Part shown: positions 1 through 7,849 of the stretch, in pieces | How positions within the stretch are numbered: position 1 is the stretch's first letter | Layout of the letters: each line of letters starts with the position of its first letter | Origin: Holzapfeliella saturejae | GTDB taxonomy: Bacteria; Bacillota; Bacilli; Lactobacillales; Lactobacillaceae | Assembly (NCBI RefSeq): GCF_037546065.1 | Contig: NZ_JAWMWG010000001.1 | Location: 310,001 to 374,000, forward strand | Reading direction: 5' to 3' | Length of the DNA stretch: 64,000 nt | The notes under the pieces: generated by a model | What the model was told of the DNA's origin: nothing | The model's input: only the letters and a program-made list of their open reading frames with translations | Database searches by the model: none | Made by a program: the position numbers and the translations under genes

Positions 1-307
1 AATTAACATCTTCTAAAAGTTTATTATATTTTTCTGCATTTAATTGTTTCCAATAGAACAGTTTGTCATCTTCAAAGTTTTTAATTGTTGATAATCGTTG
101 TTGTCCATCTAAAAGTCTATAGGAACTTTTATCAGAAGAGATGGGTGATACCAAAAGAGAACCAAAAGGAAAGTTTTTATGTAAAGTTTTTAACAGATCT
201 AGTTTCTTTTGCTTAGACCAAACTAATGATCTTTGAAATTTAGGTATTTTAGTAAATTTTAATTGTTCTGCATAAGATAATTGATTAAATTGATAATTTT
301 TTTTCAT
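1..307 (-). CDS. DUF262 (GmrSD N-terminal-like) protein, 3' end cut by window edge
   Basis: The first 102 codons of a protein that runs off the left edge of the window. ATG at 307-305 (minus strand) follows a GGGGGA ribosome binding site. The N-terminus reads MKKNYQFNQLSYAEQL, then FQRSLVW and KNFPFGSLL, and around residues 68-74 LLDGQQRLST. An FQR..W segment followed by DGQQR is the signature of DUF262, a ParB/Srx-like domain that binds and hydrolyses nucleotides and forms the N-terminal half of GmrSD type IV restriction enzymes. Many stand-alone DUF262 proteins are uncharacterised, and the C-terminal nuclease half cannot be seen here, so a defence role is only possible. Family call fairly secure, function unknown. 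Confidence 0.75.
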   Translation of the reverse strand, partial: MKKNYQFNQLSYAEQLKFTKIPKFQRSLVWSKQKKLDLLKTLHKNFPFGSLLVSPISSDKSSYRLLDGQQRLSTIKNFEDDKLFYWKQLNAEKYNKLLEDVN

Positions 308-390
308 AAATAAAGTCCCCCAAAAGATTTGCATCATTTTTAATGCCATTCAAACACTACAATACTTGACATCTAGGGCAATTTCAATAA

Positions 391-418
391 AAAGCTTGCT
401 GAGCCTTCAGCAAGCTTT
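391..418. terminator. Intrinsic terminator after azlD
   Basis: Perfect 12-bp stem AAAGCTTGCTGA (391-402) / TCAGCAAGCTTT (407-418) with a 4-nt loop, just past the azlD stop on the minus strand. T-rich flanks lie on both sides, so it could also stop transcription from the left. Confidence 0.8.
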
Positions 419-419
419 T

Positions 420-743
420 TTAGATTAATTGAATTAAACCTAGTGAAATAATTCCAACAACAACCGTTATTAATAAACTTTTTGAAAAAATGGCAGCGAG
501 TAAGGTGGGAATAGAAGCGAGTAGATTTGGAATATTGAGTTCGGGTAATTGACCTAATCTTTGAATAAACAAGTTTTCAAACCAAAGAGCAGACATAATA
601 ACAATCGGAACAAAGTTCAAAAACTCAATGGCTTTATCAGGTAAATTGACTTTTTTAAGAACGGCAAAAGGTAAGGCACGTGAGCACCAAGTGACAAAGC
701 CACACAGAAAAATGGTTAAGATAACAAAGTTAGTTGAAGGCAT
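420..743 (-). CDS. azlD: AzlD family branched-chain amino acid export subunit
   Basis: 107-aa membrane protein with about four hydrophobic segments, the usual size and make-up of AzlD (LIV-E small subunit). AzlD pairs with AzlC to export branched-chain amino acids or their analogues. The TWCSRALPF segment (residues about 18-26) matches the conserved T..R..PF motif of the family. ATG at 743 follows GGTGAT. The start lies inside the 3' end of azlC (14-nt overlap), so the two are translationally coupled, and the gene ends at a strong hairpin. The export substrate is inferred from the family. Confidence 0.85.
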   Translation of the reverse strand: MPSTNFVILTIFLCGFVTWCSRALPFAVLKKVNLPDKAIEFLNFVPIVIMSALWFENLFIQRLGQLPELNIPNLLASIPTLLAAIFSKSLLITVVVGIISLGLIQLI

Positions 744-1437
744 TTTTAATCACCACCCCTAAAGAACAGCCAATCAATGTGACAATAATGATTAAAATAT
801 TTGACGGCAAGAAAATCAGCCCGATGTACATTAGAATTAATACTAAGGCAACAACCGTTAACTGCAATTTTTTACTTAATTTTTGATCACTTTCAACTTG
901 TAAATAAAGTAGTCCAATAAACATGGCAACAATTGCAAACTGAAGTCCGAGTGATTGAGGATTAGGGATAAAGTTACCAACTAATCCCCCGATAATTGAC
1001 GCACTAAACCAGGTGAAATAAGCAACGATATTAGCCGTATTAAACCAGGTAAACGACAACTGATTTTGCGTATAGTTTAATTTATTCATACTTAACGCGA
1101 AACTTTCGTCAGTTAATAACGTGCCAAGCCATAAATTTTTAAGTAGTGATTCTTTTTTGAAATAAGGTGCTACAGATAAACTCATAATAATCATGCGAGA
1201 ATTCACTAAAAAAATAGCCAAAACAATTGAAGCAAGTGGTGCATGGGCTAGCAACATGCTCACTAATACAAATTGTGCTGACCCAGCATAAGTGATGAGT
1301 GAAATCAGTCCGATTAAGAAGATAGATAATCCAGAAGCTTGCCCAATAATCCCAAAAGCAATCCCAATTCCTATATACCCAAAAGTTGTCGGCAGTACAT
1401 CTTGCATAGCTGTTTTAAAATCTAGTTTTGAATTCAT
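730..1437 (-). CDS. azlC: AzlC family branched-chain amino acid export permease
   Basis: Large subunit of the AzlCD exporter, 235 aa from the chosen ATG at 1437 (MNSKLDFKTAMQD). That start is preceded by GAGGAGGGG at 1442-1450; the reading frame is open for 19 more codons but those lack a ribosome binding site. It shows family features: a Gly-rich first membrane segment (FGYIGIGIAFGIIG), the SLITYAGSAQFV motif, and about seven membrane segments ending in a hydrophobic C-terminus. It overlaps azlD downstream, making a two-gene operon. No T-box or leucine-type leader is visible in the short upstream gap. Confidence 0.87.
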   Translation of the reverse strand: MNSKLDFKTAMQDVLPTTFGYIGIGIAFGIIGQASGLSIFLIGLISLITYAGSAQFVLVSMLLAHAPLASIVLAIFLVNSRMIIMSLSVAPYFKKESLLKNLWLGTLLTDESFALSMNKLNYTQNQLSFTWFNTANIVAYFTWFSASIIGGLVGNFIPNPQSLGLQFAIVAMFIGLLYLQVESDQKLSKKLQLTVVALVLILMYIGLIFLPSNILIIIVTLIGCSLGVVIKNAFN

Positions 1438-1491
1438 AAAACCCCTCCTCAAGTTAGTCAATACACTACTTGAATTCGGTGTTAAATTCAA

Positions 1492-1520
1492 CAAAAAAAG
1501 CCAACCAATTAAGGTTAGCT
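1492..1520 (-). terminator. Intrinsic terminator overlapping the thiT stop codon
   Basis: Minus-strand stem AGCTAACC/GGTTGGCT (1520-1513 and 1506-1499) followed by a seven-T run (1498-1492). The thiT stop codon lies in the ascending arm. It separates thiT from azlC. Confidence 0.75.
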
Positions 1521-2075
1521 TTTAATAAAGAACGAGGGAATACGATTAATCAAAATCAAAAGAATAATAATGGCTAAAATTGTATCAGGAATAACATAAC
1601 TACTATTGTAAACTAGCGAATATAACCAAACAGGTTGACCTTCAGGTGCAAAGCTTTGATAGAAGAAAATCCCGGCTAAAAAGTGGCTAATTAAAGAAAA
1701 TAATCCCCCAACTAGTCCGCCAGCAATTACGGAAAATCCAGCTTTTTTAGATTGCTTTTGTTTCAGTGCTTTTTTGAATTGTGCTGAAAAAATTCCTGCT
1801 AATCCAATTAACGCAAAAGCCAAAATGTAGTCGAATAAGACTTGAATTGGATTTAAAAAGTAGCCCCCAAATACTAAAGAAATCACACCGGTAATTAGAC
1901 CAGAAACACTTCCAGTTAATAAACCGTGCTTTAAACTGAGTAAAATAATGGGAACAAAGGTTAATGAAACGCTTCCGCCTTGTGGCATTTGAAATAAAAC
2001 CAAATAGTTAAATACAATAGCTAATGCCGACATAATCGCCGTTTCTGTTAATAATTGAACTTTAGTTGTTATCAT
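1515..2075 (-). CDS. thiT: Thiamine ECF transporter substrate-binding subunit ThiT
   Basis: 186-aa six-span membrane protein of the ThiT (YuaJ) family, the S component that binds thiamine for the energy-coupling-factor transporter. Family marks include MPQGGSVSL near residues 30-38, LFDYILAFALIGLAGIF, and SLVYNSSYVIPD near the C-terminus. The EcfAA'T module is not in this window, as expected for a group II ECF system in which it is shared. ATG follows GAGGATAA. ThiT genes are often under a TPP riboswitch, but none is visible in the roughly 70 nt between the upstream terminator and this gene, so its control here is unclear. Confidence 0.88.
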   Translation of the reverse strand: MITTKVQLLTETAIMSALAIVFNYLVLFQMPQGGSVSLTFVPIILLSLKHGLLTGSVSGLITGVISLVFGGYFLNPIQVLFDYILAFALIGLAGIFSAQFKKALKQKQSKKAGFSVIAGGLVGGLFSLISHFLAGIFFYQSFAPEGQPVWLYSLVYNSSYVIPDTILAIIILLILINRIPSFFIKS

Positions 2076-2143
2076 AAGTTATCCTCATTTAGTTAAATTA
2101 GTTGTTAGACAAAGTTTAACAGAATTCATCATAGTTTGATTGT

Positions 2144-2175
2144 AAAAAAACGCTTCTTAAAAGTAGAAGCGTTTT
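2144..2175 (-). terminator. Intrinsic terminator after the keto acid decarboxylase
   Basis: Perfect 11-bp stem AAAACGCTTCT / AGAAGCGTTTT (2147-2157 and 2165-2175) with a 7-nt loop, followed on the minus strand by a T run. Confidence 0.85.
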
Positions 2176-2184
2176 TTAATAATA

Positions 2185-3846
2185 TTAGTGATTTTGGGCT
2201 TCAAATAATTGACCTGTTTTGATCAATTGTTCAGGGGCATCCATCACACCCATATTAGCTTGAATAACGATTAATTTGTCGGGGTTGTCATTAGCTTTTT
2301 GCATAGCATTAACTAAGTCTTTTTCAGTATCGACATTAATAAATAGATATTGCTCATCATTTGCACCAAAGGCATGAGGAATCGTATCGTAGTTTAATTG
2401 AGGAACATCGTTATAAGGTTCAGTTTCACCATGAATAACACGTTCAACTGTGTAACCGCTGTTTTCAATAATGAAAATAACAGGTGTTAAGTTTTCCTTG
2501 AAAGCAACTCCAAAATCTTGGATAGTTAAAAGAAGTGACCCTTCACCAGTTGAAAGGACAGTACGACGGTTATCTTTTTGGTTGGCGAATTGTGAACCTA
2601 AAGCAGAAGGGAAAGCATAACCAATTGATCCCCAAAGCGGTTGTCCAATAAAGTTAGTATTAGCTTTTAGTTGTTGACTTGCTAATCCAAAGAAGGAAGT
2701 TCCTTGTTCAGCAACTAGCGTATTTTTACCTTGAACAAAGTGTTGTAAAGCACGGTCATAGAATTCTTGTGTTAATTTGTTGTCTGTTGTTTTTAATTCG
2801 TTTGATGTAAGTTCTGGACGAACGACTTTGTCGTAGTTTTGGTTTAAGTTTGTTGCAGCTAACTGATTGATAATCGCCTCAAAGTTATAGGGTGTGGTTA
2901 ATCTTTCGCCGTAAATCGTAACATTATCAAAGTTTAAACTAATTGTTTTTTCGGGACCAAAGCTTTGCGTAAATCCACCAGTGATGGAGTCTGTCAACTT
3001 AGCACCAATCGTAATCACGGTATCTGCTTCATCAACAAAACGATTAATAGCTTCATCAGAAATTGATCCGTTGTAAGTTCCAATAAAGTTTTCAAATTCT
3101 TCACTTACTGTACTTTTACCCATTGCAAGAGTAGCAACAGGAATATTATTGTGTTTTGAAAAGCCTTCGATTGCATCGCCTAAGTTAAAACGTTGTGCTT
3201 CATGACCAACGATGATGACTGGTTTTTTAGCAGTTTTAATTGCTGAAGTGATTGTTTCAACTGATTGAGAAACATCAGTTTGTTTGCTTTCAAATAAGTG
3301 TGGAATGTTAGCTTTTAAATGGTTATTAACAGGAAGAGCGACTAAATCTGTTGGTAAAACAAGGTAAGCAGGTTTTTTATTTTCGTAAATGTAACGAACG
3401 GTATCATTAATTTGATTAATCGCATTATCTTTGGTTAAAAAGGTAGCTTTAAGACCTAAAGCTTCGTGTGCATTAATGAAACGTTTGAACTGACTATCTG
3501 CAAATGTGTGGTGAACAAGTCCGCCATTATGTTGTACTTTTGTTGTTGGTGCACCCACAATTTCAAGCACAGGAACTTGTTCAGCAACACTACCAGCAAG
3601 TCCGTTGATTGCACTTAATTCACCAACACCAAAGGTTGTGACAAATGTCGCAAAGCCACGTTCACGAGCATAACCGTCAGCCATGTAAGAGGCGTTAAGT
3701 TCGTTAGTATTGCCAATCCATTTCATATCATGACGGTGAGTAATGTGATCTAGAAATTGTAAATTAAAATCTCCAGGAACTCCAAAAACTTCATCTGAAC
3801 CAAGATATTTTGTTACATCTAATAAATAATCTGATAAGGTATACAT
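2185..3846 (-). CDS. Thiamine-diphosphate-dependent 2-keto acid decarboxylase (IpdC/KivD/PDC family)
   Basis: 553-aa cytoplasmic enzyme that decarboxylates a 2-keto acid to an aldehyde, closest in pattern to lactococcal KivD/KdcA and indolepyruvate decarboxylases. Visible family residues are VPGDFN (Asp near 27), NELNASYMADGYAR with the cofactor-activating Glu, and the VHHTF catalytic His pair near 113. The TPP motif is slightly unusual: GEGS instead of GDGS, and ENSGYTVE instead of NN.GYTVE; Glu for Asp is conservative and the metal-binding Asn is kept. The substrate (branched-chain, aromatic or pyruvate) cannot be told from the sequence. The gene is transcribed divergently from a MarR/TetR pair and its promoter -35 (TTGACT) lies inside a palindrome, so repression by that MarR is likely. 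Confidence 0.85.
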   Translation of the reverse strand: MYTLSDYLLDVTKYLGSDEVFGVPGDFNLQFLDHITHRHDMKWIGNTNELNASYMADGYARERGFATFVTTFGVGELSAINGLAGSVAEQVPVLEIVGAPTTKVQHNGGLVHHTFADSQFKRFINAHEALGLKATFLTKDNAINQINDTVRYIYENKKPAYLVLPTDLVALPVNNHLKANIPHLFESKQTDVSQSVETITSAIKTAKKPVIIVGHEAQRFNLGDAIEGFSKHNNIPVATLAMGKSTVSEEFENFIGTYNGSISDEAINRFVDEADTVITIGAKLTDSITGGFTQSFGPEKTISLNFDNVTIYGERLTTPYNFEAIINQLAATNLNQNYDKVVRPELTSNELKTTDNKLTQEFYDRALQHFVQGKNTLVAEQGTSFFGLASQQLKANTNFIGQPLWGSIGYAFPSALGSQFANQKDNRRTVLSTGEGSLLLTIQDFGVAFKENLTPVIFIIENSGYTVERVIHGETEPYNDVPQLNYDTIPHAFGANDEQYLFINVDTEKDLVNAMQKANDNPDKLIVIQANMGVMDAPEQLIKTGQLFEAQNH

Positions 3847-3879
3847 AGTATATGTCTTCTTTCGTCTTAAAATTAATTA

Positions 3880-3947
3880 GTCAATTTAATTGACCTATTT
3901 ACAAGTATTACTATACTACCTTAATCTAAAAAGTCAACCTAGTTGAC
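3880..3947. promoter_or_regulatory. Mirror-symmetric divergent promoters with two MarR-type palindromes
   Basis: Plus promoter: TTGACC (3890-3895), 16-nt spacer, TATACT (3912-3917), reading into marR. Minus promoter: TTGACT (3937-3932), 16-nt spacer, TATAGT (3915-3910), reading into the decarboxylase. The two -10 boxes overlap. Each -35 is embedded in a near-perfect 15-bp palindrome: GTCAATTTAATTGAC (3880-3894) and GTCAACCTAGTTGAC (3933-3947), centres 53 bp apart. Binding at either would cover one -35 box; the sites are an inference from symmetry. Confidence 0.75.
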
Positions 3948-3971
3948 CTAATATTTTTCAGGAGGATTTTT

Positions 3972-4382
3972 ATGGAATCTAAAAATCGCTTAGCGACGAT
4001 TTTTTTCGCTTACCAAAAATTTGCAAGTTTAATTGATTATGAGGCCTATGGATTAACCAAAAATCAACATCGGGTATTATTTTGCCTATACACACTAGAA
4101 GAGGCCTCAATCAAGAACTTATTGTTAGTGTTAAATATTTCAAAGCAAGCTTGCCATGTTTTAGTTAAAGACTTGGTTGAGCGAGAATTAGTTTATGAAG
4201 TTCCTTCAAAAGTGGATAAACGTATTAAACTATTGAAATTAACGACAAAAGGCCACGAGTTAAATCAACAAATGAATGAAGAACAATCACAAATTATTGA
4301 TGCTATTTTTGAAGATCAAGATGATGATTTTGAAAAAGCTATGACTCAGATGGCTGATGATTATTTAGATGCTTTAAAATAA
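3972..4382 (+). CDS. MarR family transcriptional regulator
   Basis: 136-aa winged-helix DNA-binding protein with the typical MarR layout: a dimerising N-terminal helix, then helix-turn-helix around residues 47-75 (ASIKNLLLVLNISKQACHVLVKDL) and the wing SKVDKRIKLLKLTTKGHEL. ATG follows AGGAGG by 6 nt. It is divergent from the keto acid decarboxylase and co-directional with a TetR-type gene 22 nt downstream. The two palindromes in the divergent promoter are its likely operators, implying autoregulation plus control of the decarboxylase. The ligand is unknown. Confidence 0.8.
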   Translation: MESKNRLATIFFAYQKFASLIDYEAYGLTKNQHRVLFCLYTLEEASIKNLLLVLNISKQACHVLVKDLVERELVYEVPSKVDKRIKLLKLTTKGHELNQQMNEEQSQIIDAIFEDQDDDFEKAMTQMADDYLDALK

Positions 4383-4404
4383 AATCCTGCAGGAGGTAGT
4401 TAAA

Positions 4405-4902
4405 ATGAAAAATAAAAAGGCTCGCGAAAAAATTCAACAAGCACTGTATGATTTGATTGAATCAGGTAATCAGTTATCAGATATAAAAGTGACGACGCTT
4501 TGTCAAAAAGCTGGAATTAATCGCTCAACTTTTTATGATAACTACCTTGATATTTATGATTTGGCAGACCGATTAAAAGGTTATTTAGTTGATAGCTACT
4601 TAACTTTTTTGAAAAATGATCATGAAAAAAGTATTTTGTCACTATTACGACATATGTCGCAATATCCTGAAACTTATCGGTTGTTTTTTTGGTTCAACTT
4701 GGATGATCATTTAACCGAAAACCATGAAACAATTAAACAGCTAGCTTATCAAAACAATAGTCTGCAAAATTCTTACCAACATTTATTTTTTATTTCGGGA
4801 TTAAATGCCGTAATTAAAAAATGGTTAGCTAATGGCTGTCAAGAGTCACCAGAAGAAATTGCCGATTTACTTGAACATAATTTATCGAAACTTTCGCAGT
4901 GA
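4405..4902 (+). CDS. TetR/AcrR family transcriptional regulator
   Basis: 165-aa regulator with an N-terminal TetR helix-turn-helix: VTTLCQKAGINRSTFYDNY (about residues 29-47), with the classic AGI.R.TFY recognition helix. The C-terminal part is short for the family and resembles the DUF-type C-terminal domain of small Firmicute TetR proteins. AGGAGG precedes the ATG. It lies 22 nt after marR, probably in one transcript, and its last 21 nt overlap the convergent membrane-protein gene. Target genes are not evident; the keto acid decarboxylase or the neighbouring membrane protein are candidates by position only. Confidence 0.75.
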   Translation: MKNKKAREKIQQALYDLIESGNQLSDIKVTTLCQKAGINRSTFYDNYLDIYDLADRLKGYLVDSYLTFLKNDHEKSILSLLRHMSQYPETYRLFFWFNLDDHLTENHETIKQLAYQNNSLQNSYQHLFFISGLNAVIKKWLANGCQESPEEIADLLEHNLSKLSQ

Positions 4903-5691
4903 TAATTTTGTATTTTGAAAGATAAAAATGAGGTTAATAATTAAAATAATTGAGCAGATAACAATCCCTGTATAACTCATAAATGAGCTTTTCATCAAGT
5001 CATCTTGGCTGTATCTAGCAAGCATCAAGGATTGCATATTATAAACAGAGACAAGTGCTGTCATAAAATTAATAATGGCGTAGAAATTGAAAAAGTCTTT
5101 AAAGTGATTTTGCTTTTTAAATAAAATGACGATGGATTTGATTAACATACCCAAGGTGTAACCTGAAATCAGATAAATCATTTCATCACGATAAACAATT
5201 TGATAATAGTGATTTAAAGTCAAACCAACAATTCTTACAAGCATCAAATTAATAGCTAGTAGAATCACACTGATTAAAAGTGTGGATTGTCGTAGGAGTT
5301 TGCGATTTCGAGTAAAAATAAGAACTGTGAGTCGAAGTAAAAGCACAAATAAATAATAAAGCCCCATAGTTGTATGCCAAATTGAATTGTAAGTTATCCC
5401 CAAAAAGAGTTCGTAACTCAAAATAAAGCCATTAATGACTAGGCTAATTAATAAGCTAATGCGTTTGACACTTTTATTTTGAGTTACTTTTTTAATCATA
5501 GGGGCAACTTTTTTGCTAATGATGAGACAATCTAAAAATGCCACAATTCCTGAAAAAGAGGAACAAGTTAGTGGAATCCAGTCTGCTACTGCTAAGTTTT
5601 CATTAAAAATAAAAGGTAAGATGAATAGCATCATGAGATTTAAAATAATTAAAGTAGGGCCAATTTTTTGATTAATTTGAGTCAATTTCAA
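4882..5691 (-). CDS. Multi-span membrane protein of unknown function
   Basis: 269 aa with seven or eight hydrophobic segments separated by short basic loops and no recognised domain. Translation probably begins at TTG (5691) because GAAGGTGA stands just upstream; the next in-frame ATG would cut into the first membrane span. It converges on and overlaps the tetR gene by 21 nt. I do not recognise the family. The pattern of evenly spaced spans with few polar residues suggests a small integral membrane sensor or transporter rather than an enzyme, but nothing specific supports a role. Confidence 0.6.
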   Translation of the reverse strand: MKLTQINQKIGPTLIILNLMMLFILPFIFNENLAVADWIPLTCSSFSGIVAFLDCLIISKKVAPMIKKVTQNKSVKRISLLISLVINGFILSYELFLGITYNSIWHTTMGLYYLFVLLLRLTVLIFTRNRKLLRQSTLLISVILLAINLMLVRIVGLTLNHYYQIVYRDEMIYLISGYTLGMLIKSIVILFKKQNHFKDFFNFYAIINFMTALVSVYNMQSLMLARYSQDDLMKSSFMSYTGIVICSIILIINLIFIFQNTKLSLRKFR

Positions 5692-5840
5692 GTCACCTTC
5701 ACTCCAGTTTAAAAGTTCGTCAATCTTTATTTTAAGTTACGATTAGTCTGATCATAACCCACAATTTTTCTAAAAATGTTGGATTTGGATGAGTTGACAG
5801 AATGAAAAGTGTGCTATAGGTTAAATCTGAGGTGAATAAA

Positions 5841-6809
5841 ATGAAAGTATTAATTGGTGTACCAGAATCAAACTCAAATTTATCTGCTGAAGAAATCAAA
5901 CGACACTTTGAAGAAAGTGCCAAGACTTATCAATTTGATTTAGCTTTAAGTACTGATAATTTAACATCTTCAGAATTAGATGAAGTTGAGGTTTATGTTG
6001 GAAATAATATTGCTGTGTTAACCCAACTTCTTGAACGACCTCATAGTCGGTTGCGTTGGGTACAAACCTTATCAGCTGGGGTTGATAACTTACCCCTAAA
6101 ACAATTACAAGAAAAGGGAATTCGATTAACAACAGTTAAAGGTATTCACGCTGAACCCATCTCTGAGTCCGTTATTGGCATGATTTTAGCCATGTATCGA
6201 GGTATTAATGAATCAGCCAAAGAAGGCCAATGGTTTAAATTAACGCAAACACTCAAAATGCTACAAGGAAAGCAAGTCGTGATTTATGGGACAGGACACA
6301 TTGGTGGTCGAATTGCTGAAATCTTGACGGTTTTTCATGCTAAAACTATTGGAATCAACTCTAGTGGACATGAAGTTAAAGGCTTTCAACAAGTTGTTTC
6401 GATGGCTGATAGTCAACCTGCAATTGAAAATGCGGATATTTTAGTTAATGCATTGCCCTTAACACCTCAAACAAAGCATTTATTTAATGTAGATTTATTT
6501 AAGCAACTCAAACGTCAGCCATTATTTATTAATATTGGACGAGGCCCAAGTGTGAATACAAGTGACCTAGTACAAGCACTTGATACTAAACAGTTAAGTG
6601 GAGCGGCACTTGATGTTACTGATCCAGAGCCTTTACCAAAAGATCATGCCCTTTGGCAAAAGGCTAATGTTTTGATTACGCCACATATTTCAGGTATTCA
6701 CGCCGAATATTTGGCTGAGTCATTAGCCATTTTTAATCATAATATGGCAGAATTTGTACAAAATAGACAAGTTGTTCAAAACCAAGTCGATTATAAAAAA
6801 GGTTATTAA
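5841..6809 (+). CDS. D-isomer-specific 2-hydroxyacid dehydrogenase family protein
   Basis: 322-aa NAD(P)-dependent oxidoreductase of the 2-hydroxyacid dehydrogenase/phosphoglycerate dehydrogenase-like group, interconverting a 2-keto acid and a D-2-hydroxy acid. Visible features are the Rossmann motif GTGHIGGRIAEIL (about residues 149-161), the catalytic Arg in NIGRGPSVN, the acidic DPEPLP segment and the catalytic His in ITPHISG. ATG at 5841 follows TGAGGTGA; a GTG nine bases upstream lies inside that ribosome binding site and is less likely. A small monooxygenase-fold gene follows 14 nt later. Substrate not determinable. Confidence 0.82.
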   Translation: MKVLIGVPESNSNLSAEEIKRHFEESAKTYQFDLALSTDNLTSSELDEVEVYVGNNIAVLTQLLERPHSRLRWVQTLSAGVDNLPLKQLQEKGIRLTTVKGIHAEPISESVIGMILAMYRGINESAKEGQWFKLTQTLKMLQGKQVVIYGTGHIGGRIAEILTVFHAKTIGINSSGHEVKGFQQVVSMADSQPAIENADILVNALPLTPQTKHLFNVDLFKQLKRQPLFINIGRGPSVNTSDLVQALDTKQLSGAALDVTDPEPLPKDHALWQKANVLITPHISGIHAEYLAESLAIFNHNMAEFVQNRQVVQNQVDYKKGY

Positions 6810-6823
6810 AAGGAGTTTATGAC

Positions 6824-7105
6824 ATGATTATTGCAAATGTTAGATTGACTATTGACCCAACAAAACGTGAAGAGTATTTAGCTTTTATTGATGAATTGGT
6901 ATCAAAATCATTAAAAGATGAAGGAAATAAACTTTATGCACACTTTCAAGATACTCATTATGAGAATCAATATTTAATTTTAGAACACTGGGAAACACAA
7001 GAAGATTTAGATAAACATAGTCAAACCCAACATTTAGTGAAATTTCAAAATCACATTGGTGATTACGTTACCCAAGAACCCGAGATTTTATTTTTGAATA
7101 AATAG
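6824..7105 (+). CDS. Antibiotic biosynthesis monooxygenase (ABM) family protein
   Basis: 93-aa protein of the dimeric alpha/beta ABM fold (YgiN/YcnE-like quinol monooxygenases and relatives). Family pattern: IIANVRLTIDPTKREEYLAFI at the N-terminus, then YLILEHWETQEDLDKHSQTQHL with the conserved E.W and H...H positions. AAAGGAG precedes the ATG. It lies 14 nt after the dehydrogenase and before a terminator, forming a two-gene operon. The actual reaction is unknown; many members act on quinones or small aromatic molecules. Confidence 0.8.
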   Translation: MIIANVRLTIDPTKREEYLAFIDELVSKSLKDEGNKLYAHFQDTHYENQYLILEHWETQEDLDKHSQTQHLVKFQNHIGDYVTQEPEILFLNK

Positions 7106-7137
7106 AAAAAAGAGTTAGCAGTTGCTAACTCTTTTTT
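7106..7137. terminator. Bidirectional terminator
   Basis: AAAAA plus AGAGTTAGC (7106-7119), loop AGTT, GCTAACTCT plus TTTTT (7124-7137). It serves the ABM gene on the plus strand and the membrane gene on the minus strand. Confidence 0.85.
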
Positions 7138-7138
7138 A

Positions 7139-7513
7139 TTATCCTTGTTTCAACCCTTTTGAAAGTGGAATCAAACCAAGTAAAGCCATAATTCCGATGA
7201 TAGCTAAAATAGTACCGACTACCAGTTGGTTGAACACCATAGTTAGTGATAAACCGCCACCAAATACAATAACACCAATAATAGCCACTAGAGCAATACC
7301 GATTGTTTTAAGTGATAAGTTAATTTTTGGTTTATTTGTTAGTTTTCGGTGAACCATAACGGTAATTAAACTAAAAATAATACCTAAACACCCAACAATG
7401 ATACCTTGATTGTAAAGTCCTGAATCTGGAAGGAGTGCCATGCTCATGCCACTACCTAAGACTAAGGCACTAAAGATACCTAATACTAACGTTACAAAAC
7501 TACTTTTTTTCAT
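7139..7513 (-). CDS. Small membrane protein, four predicted spans
   Basis: 124 aa with four hydrophobic segments (about residues 6-27, 37-55, 70-90 and 95-115) and no recognised catalytic motif. The chosen ATG at 7513 follows AAGGTGAAAG; a GTG at 7522 sits within that ribosome binding site. It lies 30 nt downstream of the helical-repeat gene on the same strand and probably shares its promoter. Similar small membrane proteins with paired spans occur across lactic acid bacteria as hypothetical envelope proteins. Function unknown. Confidence 0.6.
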   Translation of the reverse strand: MKKSSFVTLVLGIFSALVLGSGMSMALLPDSGLYNQGIIVGCLGIIFSLITVMVHRKLTNKPKINLSLKTIGIALVAIIGVIVFGGGLSLTMVFNQLVVGTILAIIGIMALLGLIPLSKGLKQG

Positions 7514-7543
7514 TTCTTTCACCTTCTAACTGATTGTTAACTA

Positions 7544-7774
7544 TTAATGTTGATGTTTTTGTTTTTCTAAATCTTCACGACGTTTTTTGTTTTCTTGACT
7601 TAAACGTTTTTGAGCATCCTCAACTGATTCGCCATCACGTGTTAAATATAAATCAACGAATTTGTTTTCAACTTTTTTGTAGCTACCAACAACTGTGTCT
7701 TCGATTTTCTTATAACTACCGACAACACCGTTTTCGATTTTTTTATTTGCTTTGATTAATTTTGATTTTGCCAT
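7544..7774 (-). CDS. Small helical protein with three 11-residue repeats
   Basis: 76-aa highly charged soluble protein. ATG at 7774 is preceded by AAGGAGG; the longer open frame upstream has no ribosome binding site. Three consecutive 11-residue units are visible: KIENGVVGSYK, KIEDTVVGSYK and KVENKFVDLYL, followed by a charged Lys/Glu/Gln-rich tail. Hendecad repeats of this sort form amphipathic helices or coiled coils. Proteins of this pattern are widespread but uncharacterised in lactic acid bacteria. A promoter TTGAAT-18-TATAAT is seen at 7849-7820. Function unknown; no enzyme motif. Confidence 0.65.
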   Translation of the reverse strand: MAKSKLIKANKKIENGVVGSYKKIEDTVVGSYKKVENKFVDLYLTRDGESVEDAQKRLSQENKKRREDLEKQKHQH

Positions 7775-7819
7775 TTGAATAGCCTCCTTATAAATCTCTT
7801 TGCGTTTATCTATGTCTAG

Positions 7820-7849
7820 ATTATAGTGCGGTTTTATCAGGGGATTCAA
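7820..7849 (-). promoter_or_regulatory. Promoter for the helical-repeat/membrane protein pair
   Basis: Minus-strand -35 TTGAAT (7849-7844), 18-nt spacer, -10 TATAAT (7825-7820), about 45 nt before the ATG at 7774. The rest of the stretch 7850-8094 is AT-rich with no other clear element. Confidence 0.55.

Noticed and set aside
2076..2180. TPP riboswitch upstream of thiT
   Set aside because: The gap is about 70 nt after the terminator and lacks the CUGAGA and later conserved blocks on the minus strand.
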